DNA of 57,970 nt from Phlegmacium glaucopus (taxonomy: Eukaryota > Basidiomycota > Agaricomycetes > Agaricales > Cortinariaceae), in the NCBI GenBank assembly GCA_015039465.1, contig MU130495.1:8600-66569 (forward strand), in the 5' to 3' direction. The translations under genes were made by a program, and so were the position numbers. The notes below the pieces were generated by a model that made no database searches, was not told where the DNA came from, and saw nothing but the letters and a program-made list of their open reading frames with translations. Position 1 is the stretch's first letter. The number at the start of each line of letters is the position of its first letter. Below are positions 1 through 8,859 of this stretch, piece by piece.

Positions 1-149
1 CAGCTAAGAACTAGTCGAAGGCATTAGTCGGGACAAGTTACGCTCTACACCTCTTTTAAGTACCAAGAGAGACGGTGCAGCGAAAACAGGTGGAACTGCC
101 GGCAAGTGTAGAGGGAAGGGAAAGGTTGAAACGTCGAAGAAAGGTTTCA

Positions 150-235
150 AGTCAAGTCTTGACTACGTCTCTTGGTCTTGACTGACTTGACTTGACTTTC
201 AAGTCAAGTCAAGTCAAGGTCAAGTCACAATGTGG
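150..235. repeat. CAAGT/TTGAC simple-sequence tract
   Basis: A degenerate tandem tract built from CAAGT and its reverse (ACTTG, GACTTGACTTT). It begins just beyond the point where the reverse transcriptase reading frame ends, so it sits at or near the breakpoint that truncates the retroelement. No coding potential is seen in bases 1-252. Confidence 0.8.
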
Positions 236-252
236 TCAGTCAAGACCAAGCG

Positions 253-1768
253 TCAAGGAACGCGGTCATGGAACTTTTGACGTTTGGGCTCAGGAAGACT
301 GACTAATTTCTGAGGAATATCCCAGAGATAGCCAATGAAGGTAGTTATAAATGCGAATGAATCATCCCCTTTTTCTGTGTGCCAAGGGACGTTAAGAGAT
401 GAAACGCGTCGGAGCATCTCAGCGCGGTCGTAATCGTAGCGGTAGTCACCCTCTATAAATAGGCCATCTGGGGTTGGAAATCGGAAAGCCTTCAAATCGT
501 CTTCGTATTTAGGCACTGGTCGCACTCCTTCGGCATCCCAGATGTCTACAACGGCATTGGCGATCATCCCGGCATTGCTGCTGGCACACGCGGCCCCGAA
601 AGGGTGTGTGTGGTCGATAAAGAACTGCCCAGGAGATCCTTGCATCACGAGCCAAGGCTTGTGAGCGGGCAGAACCGGACAAGTTCTATGGAATTTTTCG
701 ATATTGAGCGTGCATGCTTGTGTTCCAGGAGGTGCTAGTGCAATCTGCAGAACAATAGATGAATTTATGAGAACCCAGCATGAGCGGTGCAACAAGATAG
801 GTTTTGGAGACAAGGGCAGCAAGATACTCGCAGCGTCGAGGCCCTGACATCCATTCATGTTATGGTGCATCAGAGCATGCTTTCGACACACTCAGCGTGC
901 GGGTAGAGCTCAACACACCCGACGTGCGGAGTATAAGTCAACACACTCGCCGTGTGGAAGAGATGTCAACGCACTCGACGTGCGGAAAGATAGATCGACA
1001 CACTCGGCGTGCGGAGGTAGGGACGTCAGATGCCCAGACAACTTGATACGAGTAATGCAAGTGCCATAACTACTCAAGTAGTGGAAAGAAGAAGCTGTCC
1101 CATGCATAAAGCGCGAGAGAACGATGGGAGGGGAAGGTATAGGAGGGTGCATGAATAAGACTTACAATTTCAGCAACTTTGGACGCGGTGTCAAAACGTG
1201 TAGGAAAGTCGTCTTTGCGAATATGCGAGTTAACCGAGGCATGAAGTTTTGTAGCTTTTGATAGGTGGCGGCATATCCATATTTTATCTGGAGTGTCAGG
1301 GCCTTGAGGTTGGATGGACACAATGAGAGGGGAGGAGTAGAAGGACCCGCGCATAATGAGTTCGGTTTCTTCTTGGGAGAAGGGGCCTGATATCCTGTGA
1401 GCTAGAACTTCTTTACGTATATATTCCTCGACCTCGCTTGCATAGGAAACAACAGAGGAGTTATTGGGTAGAATTATGGTTTGCGAGAGCGGGGGCATGT
1501 GTCCCAGAGGGAAACCGGATCTAAGGTTCCCAGGGAGAAGCGGGTAGTGCGAGAGGAGATCATGCTTATGCAGTAAGAATTCGAATGCATCAGGATTATA
1601 AGGGTGAATTATTCTGTTAAAGATTGCGGAGTGTTCTGGATGTGAATAGGCCAAGGAAGGGCGAGAAACGATGGAAGAAGAGAAGTCTATATATGAGAGG
1701 AGTGGCGAATATGCAGCGAGGAGGAATGAATCAATTTCCGGGGGAACGGCAGGTCCAAGAGAACGCAT
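253..1768 (-). pseudogene. Truncated reverse transcriptase of a retroelement
   Basis: The minus-strand frame from the ATG at 1768 runs to 1166, is joined across a GTAAGT...CAG intron (1165-745) in the same phase, and continues from 744 to the stop at 253. The joined product has the layout of an RT fingers-palm region: a PFG motif (HPFGAACASSN) followed by a KYEDDLKAF motif, the YxDD catalytic box with Glu at the variable position. It resembles reverse transcriptase-like proteins of mushroom genomes that carry an RNase H-like region downstream; here the frame stops right after a KFHDRV-like segment, so that part is missing. The stop lies at the edge of a simple repeat, suggesting physical truncation. 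The gag-like ORF overlaps upstream in the frame one base away. Exact element class (DIRS-like or other) is not established. Confidence 0.75.
888..1020. repeat. Minisatellite inside the RT intron
   Basis: About four to five units of roughly 31-34 bp, each with a core like CAACACACTCGACGTGCGGA. The array lies wholly within the predicted 421-bp intron (745-1165) of the RT gene, which explains why that intron is much longer than the 50-80 bp introns elsewhere in the window. Confidence 0.75.
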
Positions 1769-3224
1769 GGTGACCTTTCTGTCCACAGAAGGAACAGAGG
1801 TGCACACATTCATCTTTGCTGTGGGCGCAGGTGGCATTGCTGCCTCTGACGTTCCAGTTGATGCAGAGGACCCGATTATCGGGAGTGACGAGGGTGCGGT
1901 TCGTGAATTTCGCCCATGTGGGCTTCCCGTCTTTGAACTTGATGGGGTTGGCGCTATCGTTGTGGATACGGGAATCGTGGCCCCTTTCGCCGCATATAAG
2001 GCAGTCGGTAGTCGAGGACGATGGCCTACCGCTGCCTGATGGAAAGGGCGAGGAGGAGGAGCGGTCAGAGAGACGCAAACGAGGCGGGTACCTGTTGGAT
2101 TTCGTGGGCTGAAGATTTCCGTTGTCACGACTGAAGGAAGGCTTATTGGTCGTTGCCATCAACTCGCGGATTTCGGCCATCATTTCGAATTGTTTCTCCA
2201 AAAGTGCAAAGGCCTGCTCGTATCGATATCCCTCGAAGGCACCATAATTCGCCCAATGTTCTTGTCGGAATTTAAACTCATCGGTCTTCCATGCATCGTA
2301 TAATCTGACCTTAAACCTCTGTGATAAGTAAAAGTTGAAATGATCATTATACCAATCGCTGTGTGAGTCTCCGGTGTCGACGGCGTCTCGCTCCTTTTGG
2401 AAGAGATACATATTCCCTGCGGCTTCGGTCCATTGGCTGCAGGTCAGGGACAGTTCTTTCCCAAAGCGTGCGGAGAGTTTGTTGACGTCGATTATGGATA
2501 TCCCTTTAGTTTCACCGGGATTAGGGTTAGTTTTTATGGTGGGAAGTGTGGTAGCCTCGGCATTCAGGATCTGTAAGTTCTCATTCAGGAAAAAAGGTAA
2601 TGGAACGGCAACACAGCCTTCTGTGTCAAAGAGGCTTTGTGGAAATTTTGCCTGCCACGGCACTCCCACGACCCAAGGAGCCAGTTTCTTCCCATCCATG
2701 CAACGCCGTTTAGCGATACGGGCTTCTTCCGCAGTCAGTCTTGGTTCATCTCCAGTCCTTCGTTTAGACTTTTGATCCTCTTTTTCTCTGACATCCTCAT
2801 CCGCAATCCATTTTGCGAGGCTAGAATAAATATAATCACGAAAAGATAATGCGAAAGAAGGAATTTTAAAATGGTCCCGGTCTTCGGGATCTAAGGTGAT
2901 AAGGGATGCGGCATCGGAGCCAGGGTCAGGGTAAGCCTCGTTGTTAAGGGTGTGATTAAGGGTCTTCAGGGCCCTCTCAGCATTCTGAGATTCGATCTCT
3001 TTATTCTTTTGGAGAATGGAGATCAAAGGTAGGTTTTTTAGAACCTGAATTATGGTAGGATTAATATGAGTACGGGGAGCATGGGGAATGGGATGAATTT
3101 CGTTGTGCGCTTCGTTGGGTACAATATCGATCTCAATAAGGGCATCTTGGACCATCTTGTCGGCGAAAAAACGAGATAAAGCTGGATGATATAAGAAAGG
3201 ATGTGAAAAGTGTTTTTTAGGCAT
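1731..3224 (-). CDS. Gag-like zinc-knuckle ORF of the retroelement
   Basis: A 497-residue uninterrupted ORF. The C-terminal quarter has two zinc-binding patterns: C-x2-C-x4-H-x4-H starting at CLICGERGHD and C-x2-C-x4-H-x6-C starting at CSFCGQKGHH. Between them lies a Ser/Arg/Pro-rich linker. Zinc knuckles directly upstream of a reverse transcriptase on the same strand indicate a nucleocapsid (gag-like) role in binding element RNA. It overlaps the RT frame by 38 bases; the RT frame is +1 relative to it, and a run of five C lies in the overlap just before the gag stop. The N-terminal 400 residues match nothing I recognise. The ORF is open, but the element is broken downstream, so present function is doubtful. 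Confidence 0.7.
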   Translation of the reverse strand: MPKKHFSHPFLYHPALSRFFADKMVQDALIEIDIVPNEAHNEIHPIPHAPRTHINPTIIQVLKNLPLISILQKNKEIESQNAERALKTLNHTLNNEAYPDPGSDAASLITLDPEDRDHFKIPSFALSFRDYIYSSLAKWIADEDVREKEDQKSKRRTGDEPRLTAEEARIAKRRCMDGKKLAPWVVGVPWQAKFPQSLFDTEGCVAVPLPFFLNENLQILNAEATTLPTIKTNPNPGETKGISIIDVNKLSARFGKELSLTCSQWTEAAGNMYLFQKERDAVDTGDSHSDWYNDHFNFYLSQRFKVRLYDAWKTDEFKFRQEHWANYGAFEGYRYEQAFALLEKQFEMMAEIRELMATTNKPSFSRDNGNLQPTKSNRYPPRLRLSDRSSSSPFPSGSGRPSSSTTDCLICGERGHDSRIHNDSANPIKFKDGKPTWAKFTNRTLVTPDNRVLCINWNVRGSNATCAHSKDECVHLCSFCGQKGHHAFSWTCRSPGN

Positions 3225-3875
3225 TTAGGATTCGAAAAAACTCGATGAGGACTGAGAGGACTCTTTTCTTGTGTCAGAATCAGATTTGAGGATGAGAGGT
3301 TCTTATCATTAAATTCGAATTTATTAATCGTGTTTGTAGTTGTTACAAACACCCAAGGATCTGATTCTGACGCTCGACATTATCTTATCCGATAATGAGT
3401 ATGCGCTCGTTCCTCGCGCTTACTCATTGCGGACCAGGGTACTCCAAAAAATCTGGGTTTCGGAAATTCCGCCAGTTCGGCAATTCGGCAGTTCGGCAAA
3501 TACCCAAATTAGTTCTTCACAGCCGCCTTGCCGCCTACTATTGCAAAGCGCATATGCAATAATGCAGTTGATGTACCGTTTAGGTCACCGGCATCCAGTC
3601 CTCACACATGTAACAAGGCCTCATGTGCCAGGCTTCGGTACAGCAAAGGAAATTAAATGTAGACTTTTGGACATCTTCTTGTGTAAGAGATGAAATTTAT
3701 TGAATCAATTTGGAATCAATGGTTTGACTGCCAGTGGTTCATTGAACTACCATTGCTTCTCTGGGTCAGTACTTCTCACCATCATCACCAAGGACTAATG
3801 AATTGGTGCACGCTCTGAACATGGATTGGAGGCTATAAAGGCAAGGGTATTTCACACCAAAGTCCCTAACTCACA
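3225..3875. other. Intergenic stretch with a 13-bp inverted repeat
   Basis: No gene seen. GTCAGAATCAGAT at 3273-3285 is repeated inverted and perfect at 3359-3371. Around 3460-3500 there is a short direct repeat of TTCGGCA/ATTCGGCA. The inverted repeat lies just upstream of the gag-like ATG and could be the edge of the retroelement, but no target-site duplication was found. Confidence 0.5.
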
Positions 3876-5990
3876 ATGAGTGACTTACAAGGACTTCTAC
3901 CACTGCTTGCATCGCCAGGACAGCCACCTGTAACATTTGAGCAGCTAGTCCGGTTTATCTCCTTTGCGTCAAGGCTCAGAAATGAGATCCTCCTTGTGCA
4001 ACCAGGTTCCATCAACTTCGAGAGTCACTCATGCCCCATTCTGCCTCCAAGCATTCAGGAATTTATCTTGGAGTCATGCTATATACCACTTCTGTCCATC
4101 AATATTATCTGGAAGTTTCTTGCCAGTGCCCAAACAGCATGGAACATTGACCTCAATATCACACCTGCCACGGGTTTGAATCTTCCTGCAATTTATGCAC
4201 AGCCTGAGCATGGACATTCTTGGGGAATCAGTAACAATTTATTCATTCATAATTCCTTTAATTTGAATTACTTTTCACATTTTTGTAGCATTCCAAAGCA
4301 TTTTCCCTCCTTCCCATCAATGCATGAACACAAGCTGCAAGCAATTTCAAAGGCTGATGCTCAAGAAAGCAGAGTCTCAGCAAGCAGTACTATTTACTAT
4401 GGATTGTGGTGCAATTCCTGTGTGGTCGGTTCACCTTATCTGCAAATGTACATAATTTCAGACCCATCTTTATCCGGGTACTATGTAGAAAGTTGACACT
4501 TTGTAAACAGGTTGCAATGTAAATTACCATCACAACTATCAGGTCTACCAGGGTCAACAAATTTACTATGATGGAATTCTGGAGATTTTGCAGATAGGTG
4601 AACATCAGTTTGCAGAAAGGAAACTTGTCAACATCTGGATTATGATGATGCTCCTTTCTTGGACATCAGCAACAAACTGTGTGAGGGTTTACAACTTGGG
4701 CTTCTCTGGGTATAACTTGAAACCGTCAAGCTGGCAATTCAACCTAGAGGTGACCTCTGATGGAGTTTATGATGCCTTTACCATTCTCTTGCTCCTTGAA
4801 GATTCTCAGCTTCAAAGGGCAACACTTGTTGTCCCACATGGAGGTCTAGCAAAAGACCGCTTCACAGAAGCCATACATATCAGGAATAACTGTTTCTGCC
4901 TCTGCAGCCAGCCAGAACTCTTTCATTACTGTAACAAATGTACATGCTGGTACCATCGTGTGTTTCTATGCCTGATTCAGCGCAAAGACAAATTAATGAC
5001 TGATAATGATAATAATATTAATAACTCATTTATCTAGGCAAGGTGTCAGTTATTGTTATTGATGGTGTCGCAAATGGCCGTCAATGTTGTGGTGTACCGA
5101 ACTGCAAGATCCCATTGAAGAGTAATGACAATTGTTTTTGCCCAACTCACTACCACATGAAGGGAGTTTGTGCTATTATTGGTTGCACCCTGCCCATCGC
5201 TTCTGAGCCTGGGAGGAAAACATGTTCTCTACCAGAACATGAGGCAGTGGAGAAGGTTCGTAATGACCATGGCCAAGCTTGCTTTCAACTCAAAGAATGC
5301 CAATGCCGGGCTCAAATTGCTCACCCACAAGATGCCTTACCTGTTGAGGTAACAGATATCTCAGAACTCATTGAAGATGCAGATATCAAGGACAATTTTG
5401 AGTTCAATGGCAAAGGTCAGCCAATACTTGCAGACTCAGCACCTACAGGAAAGAAGTCACTTCATGCTCAATTTGGTTGTAAGCGCACTCACAACAAACA
5501 ATTGTTTGTTGCCCCATGTGGTATGATTATCGCCCGAGAGACATTCTATCATGCAGAAGCCATTTACAGTGTAATTGTATGTCTTTTTTCCCTTTTTTCC
5601 TCTTAAAATCCAGCAACAATGTACTACCCACAGGAAATGATCAAATGAACCTACTGTATTCCTGGTACAAAGCCAGATCACATATTTTTTGACAATAACT
5701 GCACCCTTGGAAAGGCAGTCAAGAATGATTCTTTCTTTTGGAACATTGGACTTACTGTTGATGTATTCCACTTCAAATGCAAGCATAGCGAGAAGGATAA
5801 ATATTGTCAAGAGAATTGCAATCCCATTGCATACCCTGAGCTTCTTGGTCAAGGTGACAAACAATGGTACTTCAACTCTTCAGTTGCCGAGCAGATAATC
5901 TCTTAGGTACTGTTTTATGCACATCACAACAGTTCAGAAGTTTATACATCATGAAATTTACAAATATAAACTACAGAAGATGATGACAGG
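3876..5990 (+). pseudogene. CxC5/CxC6 protein of a KDZ transposon, broken by stops
   Basis: Five exons can be read: 3876-4230, 4289-4447, 4511-4957, 5038-5576 and 5634 onward. The introns (4231-4288, 4448-4510, 4958-5037, 5577-5633) all have clean GT-AG ends. The spliced product carries successive cysteine clusters (HLICKCC, HYCNKC, then VIDGVANGRQCCGVPNC and CNP) as in the 'CxC5/CxC6 like cysteine cluster associated with KDZ' families of mushroom fungi, followed by FFDNNCTL and a Cys-rich HFKCKHS region. Two in-frame stops break it: TGA at 5646-5648, where family members as I recall them have Arg (CGA to TGA would be one C-to-T change), and TAG at 5904-5906. Further family-like sequence continues to about 5990 in another frame. 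KDZ is Kyakuja-Dileera-Zisupton; these proteins accompany the transposase. Confidence 0.8.
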
Positions 5991-6079
5991 CTAGGCAATG
6001 TATGGAAATTACAAAGGGAGACACAAGAAAACAAGAAAACAAAACAAAATGCTCGAAGATTATCTATCATTGACAAGAA

Positions 6080-7295
6080 AAGACTGGGAAACAATCACAC
6101 TCAGACATTAACCTGCTAATCAATCTCAAAAATATCCCCCAACTGTGCCTTGGCCTTTTTTTTGCAACAAGCACGACATGCAAAGACAGTCCAGAGACCC
6201 TCCTTGCATTGACCAAGTTCCATGAACTCATCTCTAAGGGAACCAGGAGCATTGTTTCAGAGACCCCGTTGCTCACTGAAGGTTGAAGAAATGAAGTGAA
6301 CATTGGGGAAATACTCACAGAACACAGTCTGTTGATTGCGCTCATGCTGCTGAACTCGGTGTGTATGTGAATTGCATTCCCTCATGCACTTGCCAATGTT
6401 GACAGTGTAGTAGTCTGTAGGCCAATGCTTCTCCATACCAGCAGGCTCAATGGAGCTACTTGAGCCTCTGGTGCCACCAGTGAATGAAGGTTGAGTTTAG
6501 GGGGGTGGCAACCAGCTTGAAGCAGCCACAGGAGATGGAGATGGGGATGGTGTGGAGTTGATGTCAGACACAGGGGTAGTGGGTTGTGGGTAGTAAATAG
6601 ATTGTTGCCGTGAAGATGATGAGCTTGAGGCTGAAGGAGGAGTGGGCTGTTGAGGAGATGATATGGTTTTGAGAATCTCACGGACATAGGCACATTCATG
6701 AGGTAAATGGCAGTGGAGGTGAGGTGTACAGTTAGGGCAGGTATCAAGGGATTTCTGAAAGTCGGCACATCTGTGAATGGATGCATCCTTGAGGAATAGA
6801 CACTGTCCTTTGTGAACCTCAATGACATACCCAACATCAATTGCTACCCAGTCTAAAACCTCCATCTCATCAAACATCCTCAAGTTACCTTGCTTGCTGG
6901 CCTCCAGGAGCCCAACAGCAGCAAGTAGGGTAGGGGTGATGGTGAGATATGGCCATATAAACTCCTGGAAAAACTTGACAGTAGGCACACTTGTTCTCAG
7001 CCATCCAAGGGTATACAGCAATGCGCTGCTTTGCCTTTTGCGCTTTTTCTTTCTGTTCCGCATCAACCATCATCTGCTGGCGTGACTTCTCCTGTTGCTC
7101 AGCAACCACCGCCATAAAGATGGGATGCAGATGGCTCAAAAAACAAGGATCAGCTCTTGCATCAACCTTAGGAGATGGTGAGTGATAGGTGGTGGGAACA
7201 GAGGGTAATGGTTGCCTGGAGGTAAGGAGAATGGAGGTGGAAGGGGGTTGTGGTACTGAGAGAGGCTGGGGTGTGAAAGTGGTGGCTCCAGTCAT
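6080..7295 (-). pseudogene. Frameshifted agaricomycete hypothetical gene
   Basis: Frames in order on the minus strand: 7295 to about 6990 (ends ...RIAVYPWMAENK), a one-base-type shift into a second frame (VPTVKFFQEFIWPYLTITP ... CAYVREILKTIS), then Ser/Pro-rich linker, then near 6440-6090 a third stretch starting MEKHWPTDYYTVNI, with a TGA in the middle and LRDEF, KEGLWTVF and KKKAKAQ after it. This order (coiled region, WP segment, low-complexity linker, WPxDYY box, LWxVF box) is that of a widespread uncharacterised mushroom protein family, often near transposons. At least one frameshift and one in-frame stop make it non-functional. I know no activity for the family. It faces the KDZ relic tail to tail. 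Confidence 0.6.
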
Positions 7296-7299
7296 CGTA

Positions 7300-7966
7300 G
7301 ATGCCTTGTGTTTCTTTGAAGAGCATCCACCTTGCTCAATGCAATATTCTCAACAGACCTGACGTTGATGCACATGTGAGGCTTGTAAGCTCCTCAGAGG
7401 TACAATAGTTTGTGGGGCTGGTGTGGTTGAAGCAGTCTAAGGTAGAGGTCTGTTTGTTACTTTGTCACAGTCAGTCACACTATCTAAGTATCTATCCAAA
7501 TTTCCAACTATAGAATAAAACAAAGCTCATCAACGTGGACAGTCATCAGCTAGATGTGTTTGACCACAGCTGCCAATGGAGCATTTTTCTGCCACCTGCG
7601 TGATGAGAGCTGGTGCAACAGGTGGGTGATTGTGGAATATGGATGTAGAAAACTGAGTCTACCATTAGGATTTTCAACTGAGTCCACTGTTGTGATGCAG
7701 CCAGGGGTCCAGGGGGCAGAGCCCCCAGCAAGCCCTGAATCTGTGCTGGAGGCCGGCAAAGCGGAGTGGCGCCATGCCAAAGGCACGGGTTCATGGCTTG
7801 TTATTGATTATGTACTATGCCAGACCAAAAAATGATGCACTTCTGATTGGAAATATATTGTGTTGGTGACTTGAATAAATATTTTCATTACGGGTACGGG
7901 TACATTGTGCCATTTAACCTGTAAAATAATGCAAATAAGTAAATATATTACTTAAATGTTTGCCTT
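7300..7966. other. No gene; GC-rich foldback near 7700
   Basis: No convincing coding sequence. The short ORFs around 7546-7835 on both strands overlap a GC-rich segment with a small hairpin (GGGGTCCAGGGGGCAGAGCCCCC-type, near 7704-7728) and look like a repeat fragment rather than a gene. Confidence 0.4.
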
Positions 7967-8113
7967 GGGATATAGTGGTTCAGAATGGTTCAAACTGGTT
8001 CTCAGATTTCTGGCCAATCAAGAACCAGAACCAGAACCAAACCAATACTTGGTTTGGTTTGGTTGGTTCTGGTTCTCTGGACTGGTTCAGAACCAAACTT
8101 CAGCATCCCTAGA
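7967..8113. mobile_element. Small hAT-like MITE remnant
   Basis: A ~147-bp foldback whose ends (TTGGGATATAGTGGTTCAG on the left, and the complement of TTCAGCATCCCTA on the right) are imperfect inverted repeats. The interior is full of GGTTC/GAACC motifs like those of the better-preserved elements at 26312, 28792 and 52802. No 8-bp target duplication survives, so this is a decayed relative. Confidence 0.45.
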
Positions 8114-8488
8114 TTTTAATAGCTTGCATCGACCTGACAAACCCTTACCCTTCTGGAGGGTCAGGGTTTTTTTAGGAATTTTCATTTCTCTGATATCAGA
8201 ATGATCTAACTGTTGTGTATCTATACAAATGACTTTAAATCAGAGAAAAATAAAATCCAAAGAGGCCTCACTGCTTTCACAACAATTAGTAGCCTAAAAC
8301 ACTAGTCAAACCCTCTCTATTTCATTGAAAATATATTGATAAACATCTTTAACACCCTGAACATACTTTAAATAATAGCTAATTTGAAGGTTTCTTGGGA
8401 TTATAATGAGGAAATATTTGGACCAAACCCTTGCACTAAACCCTGCTGGGGTTTCTTACCCTCCAACCCCTCAGAAACCCTTACCATT

Positions 8489-8535
8489 ACCCTCCAAAAC
8501 CCTTACCCTCACCCAAGGGTAAGGTTTTGGAGGGT
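8489..8535. repeat. Near-perfect 20-bp hairpin, CCCTTACCC-rich
   Basis: Arm 8489-8509 (ACCCTCCAAAACCCTTACCCT) and arm 8516-8535 are inverted complements apart from one missing G, with a 6-base loop. More copies of the AACCCTTACCC and GGAGGGT words lie at 8140-8165 and 8440-8485, so the stretch 8120-8590 is a cluster of the same foldback word. No gene is seen in 8114-8859. Confidence 0.7.
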
Positions 8536-8859
8536 AAGGGTAAGGGTCAGCCTAATTCCACCCTGGGGTTACCCCTGCCCATCACTAATTAAGCTTGCAA
8601 ACATAAAAACAGTGTTGTCAAAGGAGGAGAACTATTGCATGACAGGTACAAGCAATATTCCTTCATTCCACAAATTACAATTACAAGCAACAATATCCAG
8701 GAGTATACCATGATTCCTTTCTGAGCTCTTCCCAACTGCCCACAAGATATACATTTTTTCTGTTTTTGGTTCTTTGCATAGAAGAGTGTGATGATTTAAG
8801 TATGCAGTTGGGCATTGGCTTATTTCCTTGCTATAGTTCCCATTAGTAGTATGTACTCA

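Noticed and set aside
4390..4605. 71-residue minus-strand ORF
   Set aside because: It overlaps the second intron and exons of the KDZ-associated gene on the other strand.
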